Assembly: GCA_036583965.1 (NCBI GenBank)
Contig: JAZBQD010000019.1
Span: 19,201,085 to 19,265,084, forward strand
DNA from: Prunella strophiata
Lineage: Eukaryota > Chordata > Aves > Passeriformes > Prunellidae
Direction: 5' to 3'
Length of the DNA stretch: 64,000 bases
The notes below the pieces were generated by a model. The model saw only the letters and a list, made by a program, of their open reading frames with translations. It searched no databases and was not told where the DNA came from. Positions 53,713-64,000 of the stretch are shown here, piece after piece. A program made the translations under genes and the position numbers. Numbering within the stretch: position 1 is the stretch's first letter; every line of letters starts with the position of its first letter.

Positions 53713-55018
53713 TTGAGAAGATCAAGAATGATAAGAGCTATACCTGAGTTTCTTTGAAGTTTCAGAATAGCTGTAGTTCTACAAATAAAATTACTGTTCT
53801 CACTAATCATAGTATTTTATTTAGTCTCTTGCCCACACCAGGTTTGAGCTACTTTTAATAACTCAATAATCAGATCTCTGATGTTTTGAGGTTTTGATTC
53901 CTTCAAATTTATATTCCCCTAGTGCTAGTCTAGGAATAATAATTGAAAAAAAAAATCAGAGTAAAATTAAAATGAAACTGCTCTTTTCTAGAAAGTGGTT
54001 AGAAGGAAACTTAAGCACAACATCAAGGGCTCACATTTCTGTGTCTAACACAAAGAAATTATAAATTTGTGAAGAATTTTTAATTCATTAGGCAGGAAGG
54101 ATTTCTTAGTTTAGGAAAGATACAGATACAGTGCAGATTTCCTTCTTTTGCCTTTTACAATTTATCTACTGAACTTGGGTGAACTGCTCTGGGGTGAAAG
54201 GACTGAATGGAGGTCATTTAGGGCCACATTTGATGAAAGGCAGAAGATTGTGATCAAGAGCATGTGGGATTAGATTTGGAAGAGAGGTTGACATTTTTAT
54301 GGAATAATGATGATTAGCAAAACTAAGTGTCTCAAAATTGTCTATGAACTGTTCTGCAGTTAAGACTTCTTGGTGTTCACAGATTTATAATCGATGAACA
54401 GAAAAAAAGCAGAAACTTTCATGTCTAAGGTATCTTATTTCAAGAAATATTTGCCATACACTTATAAAATGGGCACATCTTATGAGCAGAAGTGAAACAG
54501 GCTTCTTAGTCATTTTTATTCTTCATGCTGTTCCTTAACAACCTGAAGGCTCATGAGGTCATATATTTGGAAGAACTAGTAACTGCAATAGCAAAAGAAT
54601 ATCTAGAATTTAGACTCCTTTGCATTTGTTCTTGTTTGTTATCAAAACCTTAATGGTTATTTGTAGTAGGAATGAAATACATGTATCCCTAGGTCATATA
54701 TTCCTGGAATGCAATTCTTTGAGGCTCTATCATTCCACTGTGTGACCCAAAGACATGTGAAGAGAACTGTGAGATTTGCTTTGAAAGTGCACTCCTGAGA
54801 ACATTGATAATAGACACACTACCTCTTGAAATCTACCTATGCAGACAGATGTTGTACATACTGAAAGAGAGAAATATGAGTGATAACTGAGAGGAAAGGT
54901 GGCAATAAAACTGTGATGACTAGCATGAAAGGAAAATAAAAAACAACATTAGCTTGGAGTGTAATGGAATTATGGTAAAGAGATTTTACATCAGGAAAAA
55001 TTTGATCTGTTTATTTTT
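53713..55018. other. Unannotated AT-rich DNA
   Basis: No gene or recognised repeat. Confidence 0.6.
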
Positions 55019-55133
55019 AAATAAATTTAAAAGTGCTACACACACACATATGAATATATATACATATGTATATGTATACATGTATAACCCCCTTCATTGT
55101 CAGAGAAACACTTTGGCTCAGATTCCTTCACTG
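55019..55133 (+). repeat. Left arm of a long inverted repeat
   Basis: Three blocks in order: 'aaataaatttaaaag' plus 'ctacacacacacatatg' (55019-55052), an AT microsatellite (55053-55081), and 'gtataacccccttcattg' through 'gattccttcactg' (55082-55133). The reverse complement of all three, in the same arrangement, is found at 57552-57671. The non-microsatellite parts match with only a few substitutions and indels. Confidence 0.85.
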
Positions 55134-57128
55134 CATTAGACTAAAGGATAAAAAAGACAGTAACCAGGAAAGAGGAAGAAGAGTTTATAATGCAACATAT
55201 ATTATAAAATCTTTACAACAAATTGGGTTGTAAAGAATTTTGTTCTTTGGTATTTAGCATATAATTTTTCTCCATTTCTCTAACAGTGTAAGGAAAGGAT
55301 GGTTCCAGTAGGTAGATTATCTAGGTTGTAGGAAAGCTGTTAGAAATACAAGTCCACTTATAACTAATGCAAATGTATCTTTTAGGACAAGAGAATTTGG
55401 GAATGACTGCTACTATTTTAGGTATTTATATGTAGAAAATAAGGCCCCCTACAGCTGTGTCATAAAAGGCAATTGATGTTGGGAGGCTTAGGAAAGTGAA
55501 TTTCCTGGCTATGAGAATAATGAACAAATACAGAAAAAATAATGAATTAGACTGCTGTAGAAACACTCTAGAAAAAGGTACTTCTGCTATTTCTTCAGTC
55601 TCTGTGTTCCAAGACATACTTGAACTCTCTTAGAAGGAAAGGATTTAGGGCAAACAAAAATGGAAGACACATCTGTCCAAAGCCTGCTCTCATATTTCAT
55701 ATTTGCTGGTTTTAATTTGTTGCCTTTTAGCACCCAGACTTCTAAATTTTCCAATATTTTGTCTGTCTGTTAAATGTACAGGGAACCCAGCCAGTGGATT
55801 ATATTCACAGACAGCTATAAAAGAGACTGTACACTAATACGACACACCCTGAGTACCTAAATCCTTTGTAGCCCATACACACCCTGCCCCTTTGCCTCTT
55901 GCTTTTAAAATGTGTACAATAGCATTTTATTACCTAATTAGGGCAATGGAAGGAAGAAAAACATCAAGTACAAGGGATACAGCTAAATCATTGCAAAAAA
56001 ACTGCTCTCAAGTACCTAACTCAGACATAGTAAACATTACACCAGACTTCAGGACTGCCAGAGACCATCTTTTTCAGTGATCCTCCATAACTTTTAATGT
56101 TTTGCCAAAGAAAAGTCATGATACCAAATGAAAGCACACTTTAGGTTCTTTAATATCACTTACATAGATATAGAATTTCCTCTGTGTGTTTCATCTCCCT
56201 TTTCCTGCCAGATGTCAATATCAGTGTTGCAGAGTGTTGGTGAAAAAATTATAATGTTAGAATAGTGAAAGAGATGTTTTGGAAAAGGCTCAGATACTTC
56301 CTTGTGAATAAGAATGTAATGTTCAAAGAAAATGACCAAAATGGTGATGTTAGATAGTTGAACTCACATTTAGACAGTAACATTAAATATCCCTCTTAGA
56401 TGTGTTCAACATTTCAAATTGGAGACAGAATTTCAGAACTCCTATGCAAGTTACTGTAAAATACTTTGTTTCATAGAATGATAAAAAAAATTAAAATTGA
56501 TAAGAAGTAGTATTAAATAAGTATTGACATTTACATGGTAGTACTGCAGTAATACCAAAGAAGGTGAACCAAAACACCCAAAAAGTAGCTACATAACACT
56601 CTATGACAATGTGTGGGAAGCTGTACATAAAGAATTGAGACCTTTTGAACTGGCATATCCTGTCCAAATATACATTCATTATCTTCATTGCTCTGCTGTG
56701 TGTCTTACATGCTGAACAATGATTTAGGCTCTAAGGTTCTCCTATATGATTATCCTTTGGAAGTGGGATGAGAACAAAGCAGAGGGAAGAGAGAGGCTTA
56801 TATGGAATTTTGTCATAAACTGAGAAATACTGACACTGCTTGTTAAAACTAATGCCAGCACATTCTCCTGAGAACTGAGTAGAATGGTGATAAACACTCA
56901 AAACCTTATTCCTGGAATGTGTTGCAAACTACTGTCTAAAAAGTCACTAACCATCCCCCCCACAAAAAAAAAAAAAACAAAAAACAAACAAAAAAAAAAA
57001 AAAAAAAAAAAAAAACAAAACAAAAAAAAACCACACAATTCTCCCAAATATAGATTTTGTTGTAGTTAGAGTCTTTAAGAATATAATGAACAGACATGGA
57101 TTGGAGAATATTTCAGATCCAGATGCTG
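55134..57128. other. Spacer between inverted-repeat arms, no gene seen
   Basis: About 2 kb of unrecognised sequence. Frames are at most 65 codons inside it and none looks like a transposase. It contains an A-rich tract at 56963-57030. A short phrase just inside each arm ('tagacta' after the left arm, its complement 'tagtcta' before the right-hand copies) hints that the inverted homology once extended further. Confidence 0.6.
56963..57030. repeat. A-rich low-complexity tract
   Basis: About 68 bases of A with a few C interruptions, preceded by 'ccatccccccca'. The 112-codon minus-strand frame ending here is a phenylalanine-rich artefact. Confidence 0.9.
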
Positions 57129-57344
57129 AATCAAAACAAACATCTGGGTCTGAAAGAAATTTCAGAAATGTAGCTTGGAAACTAATGGGAACACAGTAAA
57201 ATGATTGTGTGTCAGATAATCTGTAGAAAAGAGTGGGAAAAAAAGAAATTTCATTAAGGATGTACACAAAAAGGAAATTCTTCATAGTCTATACAGTGAA
57301 GGAAGCTGAGCCAGTGTTTCTCTGACAATGAAGGGGGATTATAC
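57129..57344 (+). repeat. Tandem duplication, copy 1 (216 bp)
   Basis: From 'aatcaaaacaaacatctggg' to 'gattatac'. It is repeated with an offset of 258 bases at 57387-57602. Its last 51 bases (57294-57344) are a further copy of the inverted-repeat block at 55082-55133. Confidence 0.95.
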
Positions 57345-57386
57345 ATATATACATACATACATACATACATATATATTATAATATAT
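57345..57386 (+). repeat. (ATAC)n/(AT)n microsatellite linker
   Basis: Four to five ATAC units followed by AT-rich sequence join the two 216-bp copies. The breakpoint of the duplication falls at its right edge. Confidence 0.9.
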
Positions 57387-57602
57387 AATCAAAACAAACA
57401 TCTGGGTCTGAAAGAAATTTCAGAAATGTAGCTTGGAAACTAATGGGAACACAGTAAAATGATTGTGTGTCAGATAATCTGTAGAAAAGAGTGTGGAAAA
57501 AAGAAATTTCATTAAGGATGTACACAAAAAGGAAATTCTTCATAGTCTATACAGTGAAGGAAGCTGAAGCCAGTGTTTCTCTGACAATGAAGGGGATTAT
57601 AC
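57387..57602 (+). repeat. Tandem duplication, copy 2 (216 bp)
   Basis: Nearly identical to 57129-57344. By eye I count two adjacent substitutions or one shifted base in 'gagtgggaaa' versus 'gagtgtggaa', one extra A in 'gctgaagcc', and one fewer G in 'gaaggggatt'. The copy continues directly into the microsatellite and flank that complete the right inverted-repeat arm. Confidence 0.95.
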
Positions 57603-57671
57603 GATATTACATCATACAAACTAATATATATATATAACATATGTGTGTGTGTAGAACTTTTAAATTTATTT
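57552..57671 (-). repeat. Right arm of a long inverted repeat
   Basis: Consists of 'cagtgaaggaagctg' to 'gattatac' (57552-57602), an AT microsatellite (57603-57637), and 'catatgtgtgtgtgtag' plus 'cttttaaatttattt' (57638-57671). This is the reverse complement, block by block, of 55019-55133. Homology stops sharply after 57671 and before 55019. Confidence 0.85.
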
Positions 57672-60600
57672 GTACTGAATCTTGGCATTTTAGGTTTCGT
57701 GTTTTAGACCAACCATAACTGCACTAAACAATACAATCAATCCTTCTTATCATTTCTGGAAACTAAAGAGACTGGGCAAAGTCACAGAAAAACAGAATAA
57801 AATCAGCTTCAGTACAAAGGCTGCAATAAGACAGTGATGCCTTCCCTGTCTGTCATTGCAGTGCATCCTTGTCATGTACTTATCAAACAATAGATAATGC
57901 CTTTCACACCCCTCCCCACCCCCATATGCATACTGTTTTAAGCCAGCTTGCCACTACCAGTTTTTTATTTCTCTGATATTCAGTAGCTGTGTTCATTCAG
58001 TCTTACTATTAAATGTAATGCTGTTCATGGGGGTCAAAGCTGGTGCACATTGTATGTCAGCAGCCTGGAGTCCAAAAATGGCTCTGCCACCTCAGCAGAA
58101 CTTGAGTGTGGCTTCCCCATTTGTTTTCCTTAATCTGCTTATCTAATGGGTGCAAATTTGCTACATAAGTGAAAAGTAGCATTATTTATTATCTGTGGTA
58201 TTGGGACAAGACGTGTGCAAATAATTTACATCCCTATAGTTAAAAACTGCTACATATGTATAAACAGTTGTAGTGGTTTTCTACTGAGTACTGCTTCAAG
58301 GACCCCAAAGTTCAAGAGCACACACTCAGAACTTTTTGTAGGCATACAGGGTAAGTGAAAGAAAAACAGTTATTATAAATATTAAACAGTGTTTAAATAC
58401 AAACTTTGTTTCACTCCTGTTGTTCTGATATTTATGATGTATTAATGATGTTAGAGTGAACAGAGATTTCCATAAGATTGATATGTATAAGCCACAAATC
58501 TTCCTCCTTTGGTATCTCAAGCTGGACAAATTTTTACCAAATCTTAAAAAGACAGACGGAATAGGAATACAGCTTCTAAGATAAAGAAAATTAAAAATAT
58601 AAGAAAATACATCCACATAGAGAAGCAGTAAATTTATAGTATTATGGATTACAGTATTTATGGAAAATTAGTTCCAAATATTCATTTACAACCTATGCTA
58701 ACAGATTGCATAAGCATGTTTTGTGACATCTATATGCATTTTTAGACTTCTTACTTTGAATGTCAATTTTGAACAAAACATTTATAGAATGATTTGCAAT
58801 CAGGTTTTGGAAAGCAACTTGTTCTGAGACAATATGCATGCAGAAAAGAAGATGGGAAATGGACTGATAGATAATTTACTTCTATTTTCTTTTCCCACCC
58901 TAGTCTTAGGTCATTGTGACTGCCCTAATGGCATTTAGCAAGACAGGGAGTACCTTCCCATGGCCTGTGCATGCCACTTCATGTTTCACTTTCTTCCAAT
59001 CAGCCTTGAAGAAACTTTCAGGAATGCCTCTCCCCCAAAAAAACCCCAATTCTCTCTTTTTCTAAGGGTGATTTACCATCTGTTCTCAGATAGAGCTAAA
59101 GAAGAGCTATATTATTTCTATATATTAAACAGCCTGACCTTTTCAGATTAAAGTCAGAGGTACAGGCATAAATTCTTGACAGCATAGTGAAGAACAGATA
59201 CCAATACTCCAGAGGCAACATTGCACATACGTGCTTTCCAGTACCATGCACAAACATGTGAGGAATGTAGAGAAAAAAATGGAAATTTTTCTATTTATCC
59301 TGAGGGAACACAGCCAGTCTGGCTTTTGCTTTTGAAAAAGAATGGTGTTAAGATCTTAAAAGACAAGAATGTGAGAAAATCTTCATCAAAGGGAGACTAA
59401 CCTTGCTTGTTTGCAATATTCAAGAATGTGAAGAAAATAAAAAGAATACTGCTTAACACTGCCAAGAAAGAGCAAACTGATTCTGCATGCAGTTTTAAAA
59501 CAGATGTAAAAATTGACGTCTTTAAAAGGGGGGGAAATCCTAGCAATAACATACTCTCTTTGCTATCCATCGCACTGTAAAGAAGGAATGTTAATTTTTT
59601 TTTTTTCCTTTCAATAGCAGGAAAGCCCTAATTTCATCTACACTGAAAATATGGCCAGAGCACAAGTATTTGAAAGCAAGGGAACACCTGCAAGTCAAGC
59701 AAGAATGAAATGGAGACTTCCAAAGGCTGTAATTTTCTTTCCTTGGTTCTTTGCTGTGAAATGCATCAGGGGTATTATCAGATCATTCACTGACATGAAA
59801 AAGAGGTACTCACAGATTTCCCTGTCACAAACACAGTTCCTGATCTGAAATCTACTGTGGCCAAGAGAACGATTATCACTTACTTCAGTGGCAAACTATT
59901 TGAGGTCTAAAATGTTCTTAATCTTAGTACAGTAAATTCAATATATTCAGTCAAAAAAATTAAAACTCTGAAATTTATATAAATAAATATAAATTAATGT
60001 AAATTTTGATGTATTTGCATCTACCTATTCTATTTCATGACAAGTTTTAAACACATTTCTTTTTCTAATTTAGTACCTTTAGACCAATTATCAAAATTAC
60101 TACTGCCGGGAATTTAATATTTTATAATGTAAAATACCAACTGCTTTGCACTTTAAATTTCTGCTTTTTTTCATTTTTTTTTTTTAATTGTGTTCATTTA
60201 GAAATTATTTTATTCAGTGTGACAATGCAAAATTAATATATTTTCCAGTTGAAAATTTAAGTGAAAACTGTGGGTTTTAATGACTTCTGTTGATTTGGAT
60301 AAAACAACAGACTTTGATCAATCTGCCTCTGTTTTACCATTGCTGAAAATGTTTTGTCCAGGTTTAATTATGTTGACTTGCTAAGGATATATTTATAGCA
60401 ATGTAAGTGCAATATTTCTATATGACTCTATAGCTGAATAAATTAAAAATAAGGAAAGTTGTTTTTCTACTATTGCTATGCATAGTCAAAATTTATGCCA
60501 CTGTGGCTCAATTTTCAACCTGCTTATCACTACATGAGGGACACAAGCACATGATTTACTCATGCTGGGTGATGCCATCAGAACAGTCATGGGTGCCTAT

Positions 60601-63600
60601 GAACCTTCCAGTAAATTCCTTCAATTAGACACTTAAACATGGTATAGACCTTTATCATTTTCTCACTTTGTACTTGTAAGATTGGAGGAACCTTTTCTTA
60701 AATTTCTTATGCAGTGACATATCTCAGCAATGCTTTTTTTTTTTTTTTTTTTTTTTTTTTGTCTTTATAAATATTGCTGGAATTTGGGAAAATTAATTTT
60801 ACTAATGGGGCTATAAAGAGAAAATAAAGTGGATATCCAGAAAGTCCTTTTAGCCTGAAAAACCTGGTCTTACTAGGTGTCTGCTACAGGTACTGTAGGG
60901 AAAAATGTCCTGTGCTTTGAGGAATATTACAGAATATCTGAATTCATATTGTAAAACATATTGGGAAACAGCCTCTCTGTTTCTGTTGAAAAATAAAGGA
61001 GTTAACATCCCACAGATACAGCTGACCCTCCTAAATATCCAAGCACTTTTTTAGCTTTTTTGTCAGGATGACTCAAATCACCTTCAACAAAGTTGTATTT
61101 CCTCTTCAGAAGTTAATTTGAAAAAACAGTCTAAAAATCAGAACTCATATATTCTACATATATTTTTAAAATTTATGTTCAGAAAAAAAAAAAAATCTTG
61201 AAACTTTTCTCAGTTTTCATCTGTATCTGAGTGTCTTCATGACCAAATGGGAAGATCACAAATGACGATCACAAATCAAGTGGCTGAATGACCTTACACT
61301 AGAAAGCATTCACTAATATTATTATCCTACACACACCCCCCTGAAATTATTTTTCATTGAGCTGAGTACTCAATTACCTTTGGAACTCAGTTCAAGCATT
61401 TGTATTCACATCCTGGACCTTACTCCAAGGGTCACTCCTGCTGAGGCAGGGAAATTTAAGACATATTGAAAAAACCCTGGCACTTGTCACCAGATGGCCA
61501 CATCTAAATGGGCTTATGTGGGTACTCACCAAAACTGCAACAGGAGCACATCTTGTGGTGAAACCAGAATGCTATACCCCTTTTATCTACCAGTACACCT
61601 GATTCCCACATCAAATATGTTATACAAGTTTTCTGACTTAGATTTGTTTATAACGGTAATGAACAGAGCATAATAATAACGAAGTTAAGGCTGCTCTGGT
61701 ATTTATTCCCAGCAAGGAAGGCCACAGTTTGACAGTTCTGAGAAGAAATTGTTAATTTGGAAGCATATCACAGACCCTTTTTGGTCCCAATAATTATTTA
61801 TTTTTCCTTATTATGTACCTCAGCTTAGGAAGCATTAAAAAGGGAAAAATAACACCCCACACGTACAGAAACATGTCCATGCACACACACACAACCAGAT
61901 TGGAGATAAGGTATCCATCAAAGAGATAAGGTACAAATTAACTACATAGGAATAATTAGAAATGTTTTAATAAAAACTCCAGAAGGGTGTAAACTTGATA
62001 GAGTCCTGATGAGATAGAGGAATAAGTTTGAAAGTTTACAATATCAAACACCATTAGGAAAAATCATTGCAATTTTCAGTAATGCAGTTCAAGAAGAATA
62101 TACTTAGGAAAACACGACAGATAATGAAGGTGACAGCTTTTGCCAGGCATCTGTGATTTACCTATGTCAGAAGTGTGATTAATCCCAGCCCCTCTATCAT
62201 TACATCTACACTGATACAGTTTGCAGCTTTGAAAACTGAAACTCTGGAAGAACTGACTGCAGGAATTTATGAGGTATTTTATTTCTCAGAGTAATTAGTG
62301 CTCTTGGAAAAACTAATCTTAGTGAATCCCACATGGAGTGGTCTTTTTTAAGCTGAAATAGTGCCTTCATTGATATTCTAGCAGTACAGACAATTTATCT
62401 ATTTACTTATTTACTCTGGTAAAAATTACTTTTTTGTTGTTGTTAATTTTTGTGGCCTACTGGTTTCCCTAATGGAGGAAAAGTTATGTGTGTCAGGGGA
62501 TCTTTCTGCAGTGTCATCATTTTTTGTCCATTAGGACTGACTGATGATGGGCGTTTATTTTTTCACTGCAACATAGAATTTCTTCCTCCTTTTTTTTTGT
62601 TTTTCTGAGTGTCTGCTGACATAGAAACAGACCTATGTGAAAAATAGGCTCTGCTTTGTGTCCATGGGGCTTTCAGTCATGATCATATTCCTCATGTGCT
62701 GCTCCAGAGATGCAGATGGGTGTGCAGACTGCAGCTAGGGGCACAGGCTATCCTGCTCAGCAGAAGTTACACCCTTCCAAAGTGTGTTTCAGATCATTGT
62801 CAGCTGCATTATAGGCATTTTCTTAAGAGGAATTTTTAGTCTGTATCACTAAAACTTCCTCATCATGCATGAGGGTAATTTCTAGAAATAATATTCCTAA
62901 CTGTTAAAGATTAATTTCATTTTTGTAATGAATAGATTTAACACTGGCATTACAAGGAGTGTCCAAACCAGTATGAGGATTACATACACAAATATAATCT
63001 CTTTGCTGAATAATTTGGTGATTATAGTGATAAAAGAACACCTTATATCCTAACATCCACATCCTATGCTGCATTCCTAGGTCACATTGCATGGTTTCCT
63101 AATGCTCCTGCTGTGAGGGTTTTGACACTGAGAAGTGTTGTGTGGGAAGTGTGCTTGTCAGAGAGAAACCCTCTGAGATGCTCTTTATTTGAAACCAACC
63201 TGCCTTGTCATGTGTTTGGTATAGACCCATGCTGGTTTGAAGAGGCAAGCAAGAAATCTTTGTTATCTGTCTACTGTTCTGCTTCAAGACTGTGCTTCTT
63301 TAGATGAAACTGCAGCTGTGCTAAGAAGATTACAGCTGTGCTGAATTCAGTTCTGTCCTCTAAGAAGAGTTTACAGAATGAATGAGGGTGATAAATTTCA
63401 TAGGCCCAGGAAGCTATTTCTCAGGTTATCAACTTTCTTATAATCTGAATGATATGAAAATCACACAAATCTCTCTTGTGATAACCCAGTCTCTCTTGTA
63501 CCACTGCCTGAAGTGCCCATGTATCTAGATAATTATAGGATACACAGACCACTGGAAGATTTTTTTAGCTGAACTGGAACTTTCTGGAAATGTGTAGAAC

Positions 63601-64000
63601 TGGAGCTTGCTGAAAAGCAATCACTAATTTACCAAGAAATATGCTTTATTCCAGCAATTAGTGGTGTTTTCAGAATTGTCATTGAATTCCATGTTCTCTC
63701 TGATCAGAACAGGTGATGGTAGAAGCATAAAGGCTGTTCAGAAGAACAGTCTTTGCTGTTCTTTCTTCTATACTGCCCTTCAAGGACTAATTGCTTTTCT
63801 ACAGGGGAGTTTTCTGGTTGAGGACATAACCATTGTAATGTAACCCTGAGAGGGTTTATGATATTCCTCCAAAGTTCACCAGGCCAGAAATAAAATATAT
63901 TCACTGCATGTAGGAAAAGCCTAAGGCCTTGCCCTATTAAGGTCATTCCTTTTCAAATATGGTAAAAATGCTGGCATCAGAGATTTTTTACAGTGTTTGT
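57672..64000. other. Unannotated AT-rich DNA
   Basis: No gene or large repeat recognised. There is a T run at 60734-60760, and short tandem phrases such as 'gatcacaaat' twice near 61254-61276, 'gagataaggta' twice near 61904-61933, and 'cagctgtgct' twice near 63311-63343. Frames are at most 96 codons and unrecognised. Confidence 0.6.
60734..60760. repeat. Poly-T tract, 27 bases
   Basis: Uninterrupted T followed by 'gtctttataaata'. No AATAAA is placed for a minus-strand tail, so retroposition is not supported. Confidence 0.95.

Noticed and set aside
56473..56482. CR1-tail-like phrase 'tcatagaatg'
   Set aside because: Only ten bases; no other CR1 sequence beside it.
56947..57285. 112-codon frame ending in poly-Phe, minus strand
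   Set aside because: Crosses the A-rich tract and the tandem duplication; no coding character.

Overview
The window looks like AT-rich, gene-poor nuclear DNA from a bird. The lineage call rests on repeats I recognise from memory of the families: two 3'-end fragments of the avian LINE CR1 (about 1391-1585, minus strand; about 53632-53712, plus strand), and three segments that match long terminal repeats (LTRs) of avian endogenous retroviruses (5774-6328, plus; 20079-20646, minus; about 46880-47290, plus, 3' part only). A further segment at 28561-29003 resembles an internal ERV-type repeat common in bird genomes. I cannot name the species.

I find no supportable protein-coding gene, exon, tRNA or rRNA. 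The longest open frames (159 aa at 22931-23410 minus, 153 aa at 11905-12366 minus, 132 aa at 2577-2975 plus) show no domain I recognise, often run through homopolymers, and are no longer than expected by chance in 64 kb of AT-rich DNA. The window is therefore either an intergenic gene desert or the inside of a very long intron; sequence alone does not separate these. There are no bacterial-type operons, CRISPR arrays or phage modules.

Layout. 1-5773: unique DNA with one CR1 fragment, a perfect 11-bp-stem hairpin at 3050-3078 and a small inverted repeat at 1738-1763. 5774-6328: solo LTR with a candidate 5-bp target duplication. 8016-8642: cluster of poly-T, poly-A and TTTTA repeats. 8643-20078: unique DNA including a TAAT-rich block near 9540-9800. 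20079-20646: second solo LTR, opposite strand, same broad family. 20647-36083: unique DNA with scattered microsatellites, the ERV-like segment near 28.6-29.0 kb, an A/C-rich stretch at 29764-29906 and a polypurine tract at 33312-33472. 36084-36445: possible further LTR with a TATA box. 46880-47290: 3' part of another LTR. 51896-51933: 38 uninterrupted A. 53632-53712: CR1 3' end.

The most unusual structure lies at 55019-57671. A unit of about 115-120 bp is present at both ends in inverted orientation, about 2.4 kb apart. The inner side of the right arm is also part of a 216-bp block that is tandemly duplicated with very few differences (57129-57344 and 57387-57602), the two copies joined by an AT/ATAC microsatellite. 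This could be a young local rearrangement, a non-autonomous element, or an assembly artefact. I do not see convincing evidence of a new functional biological system.
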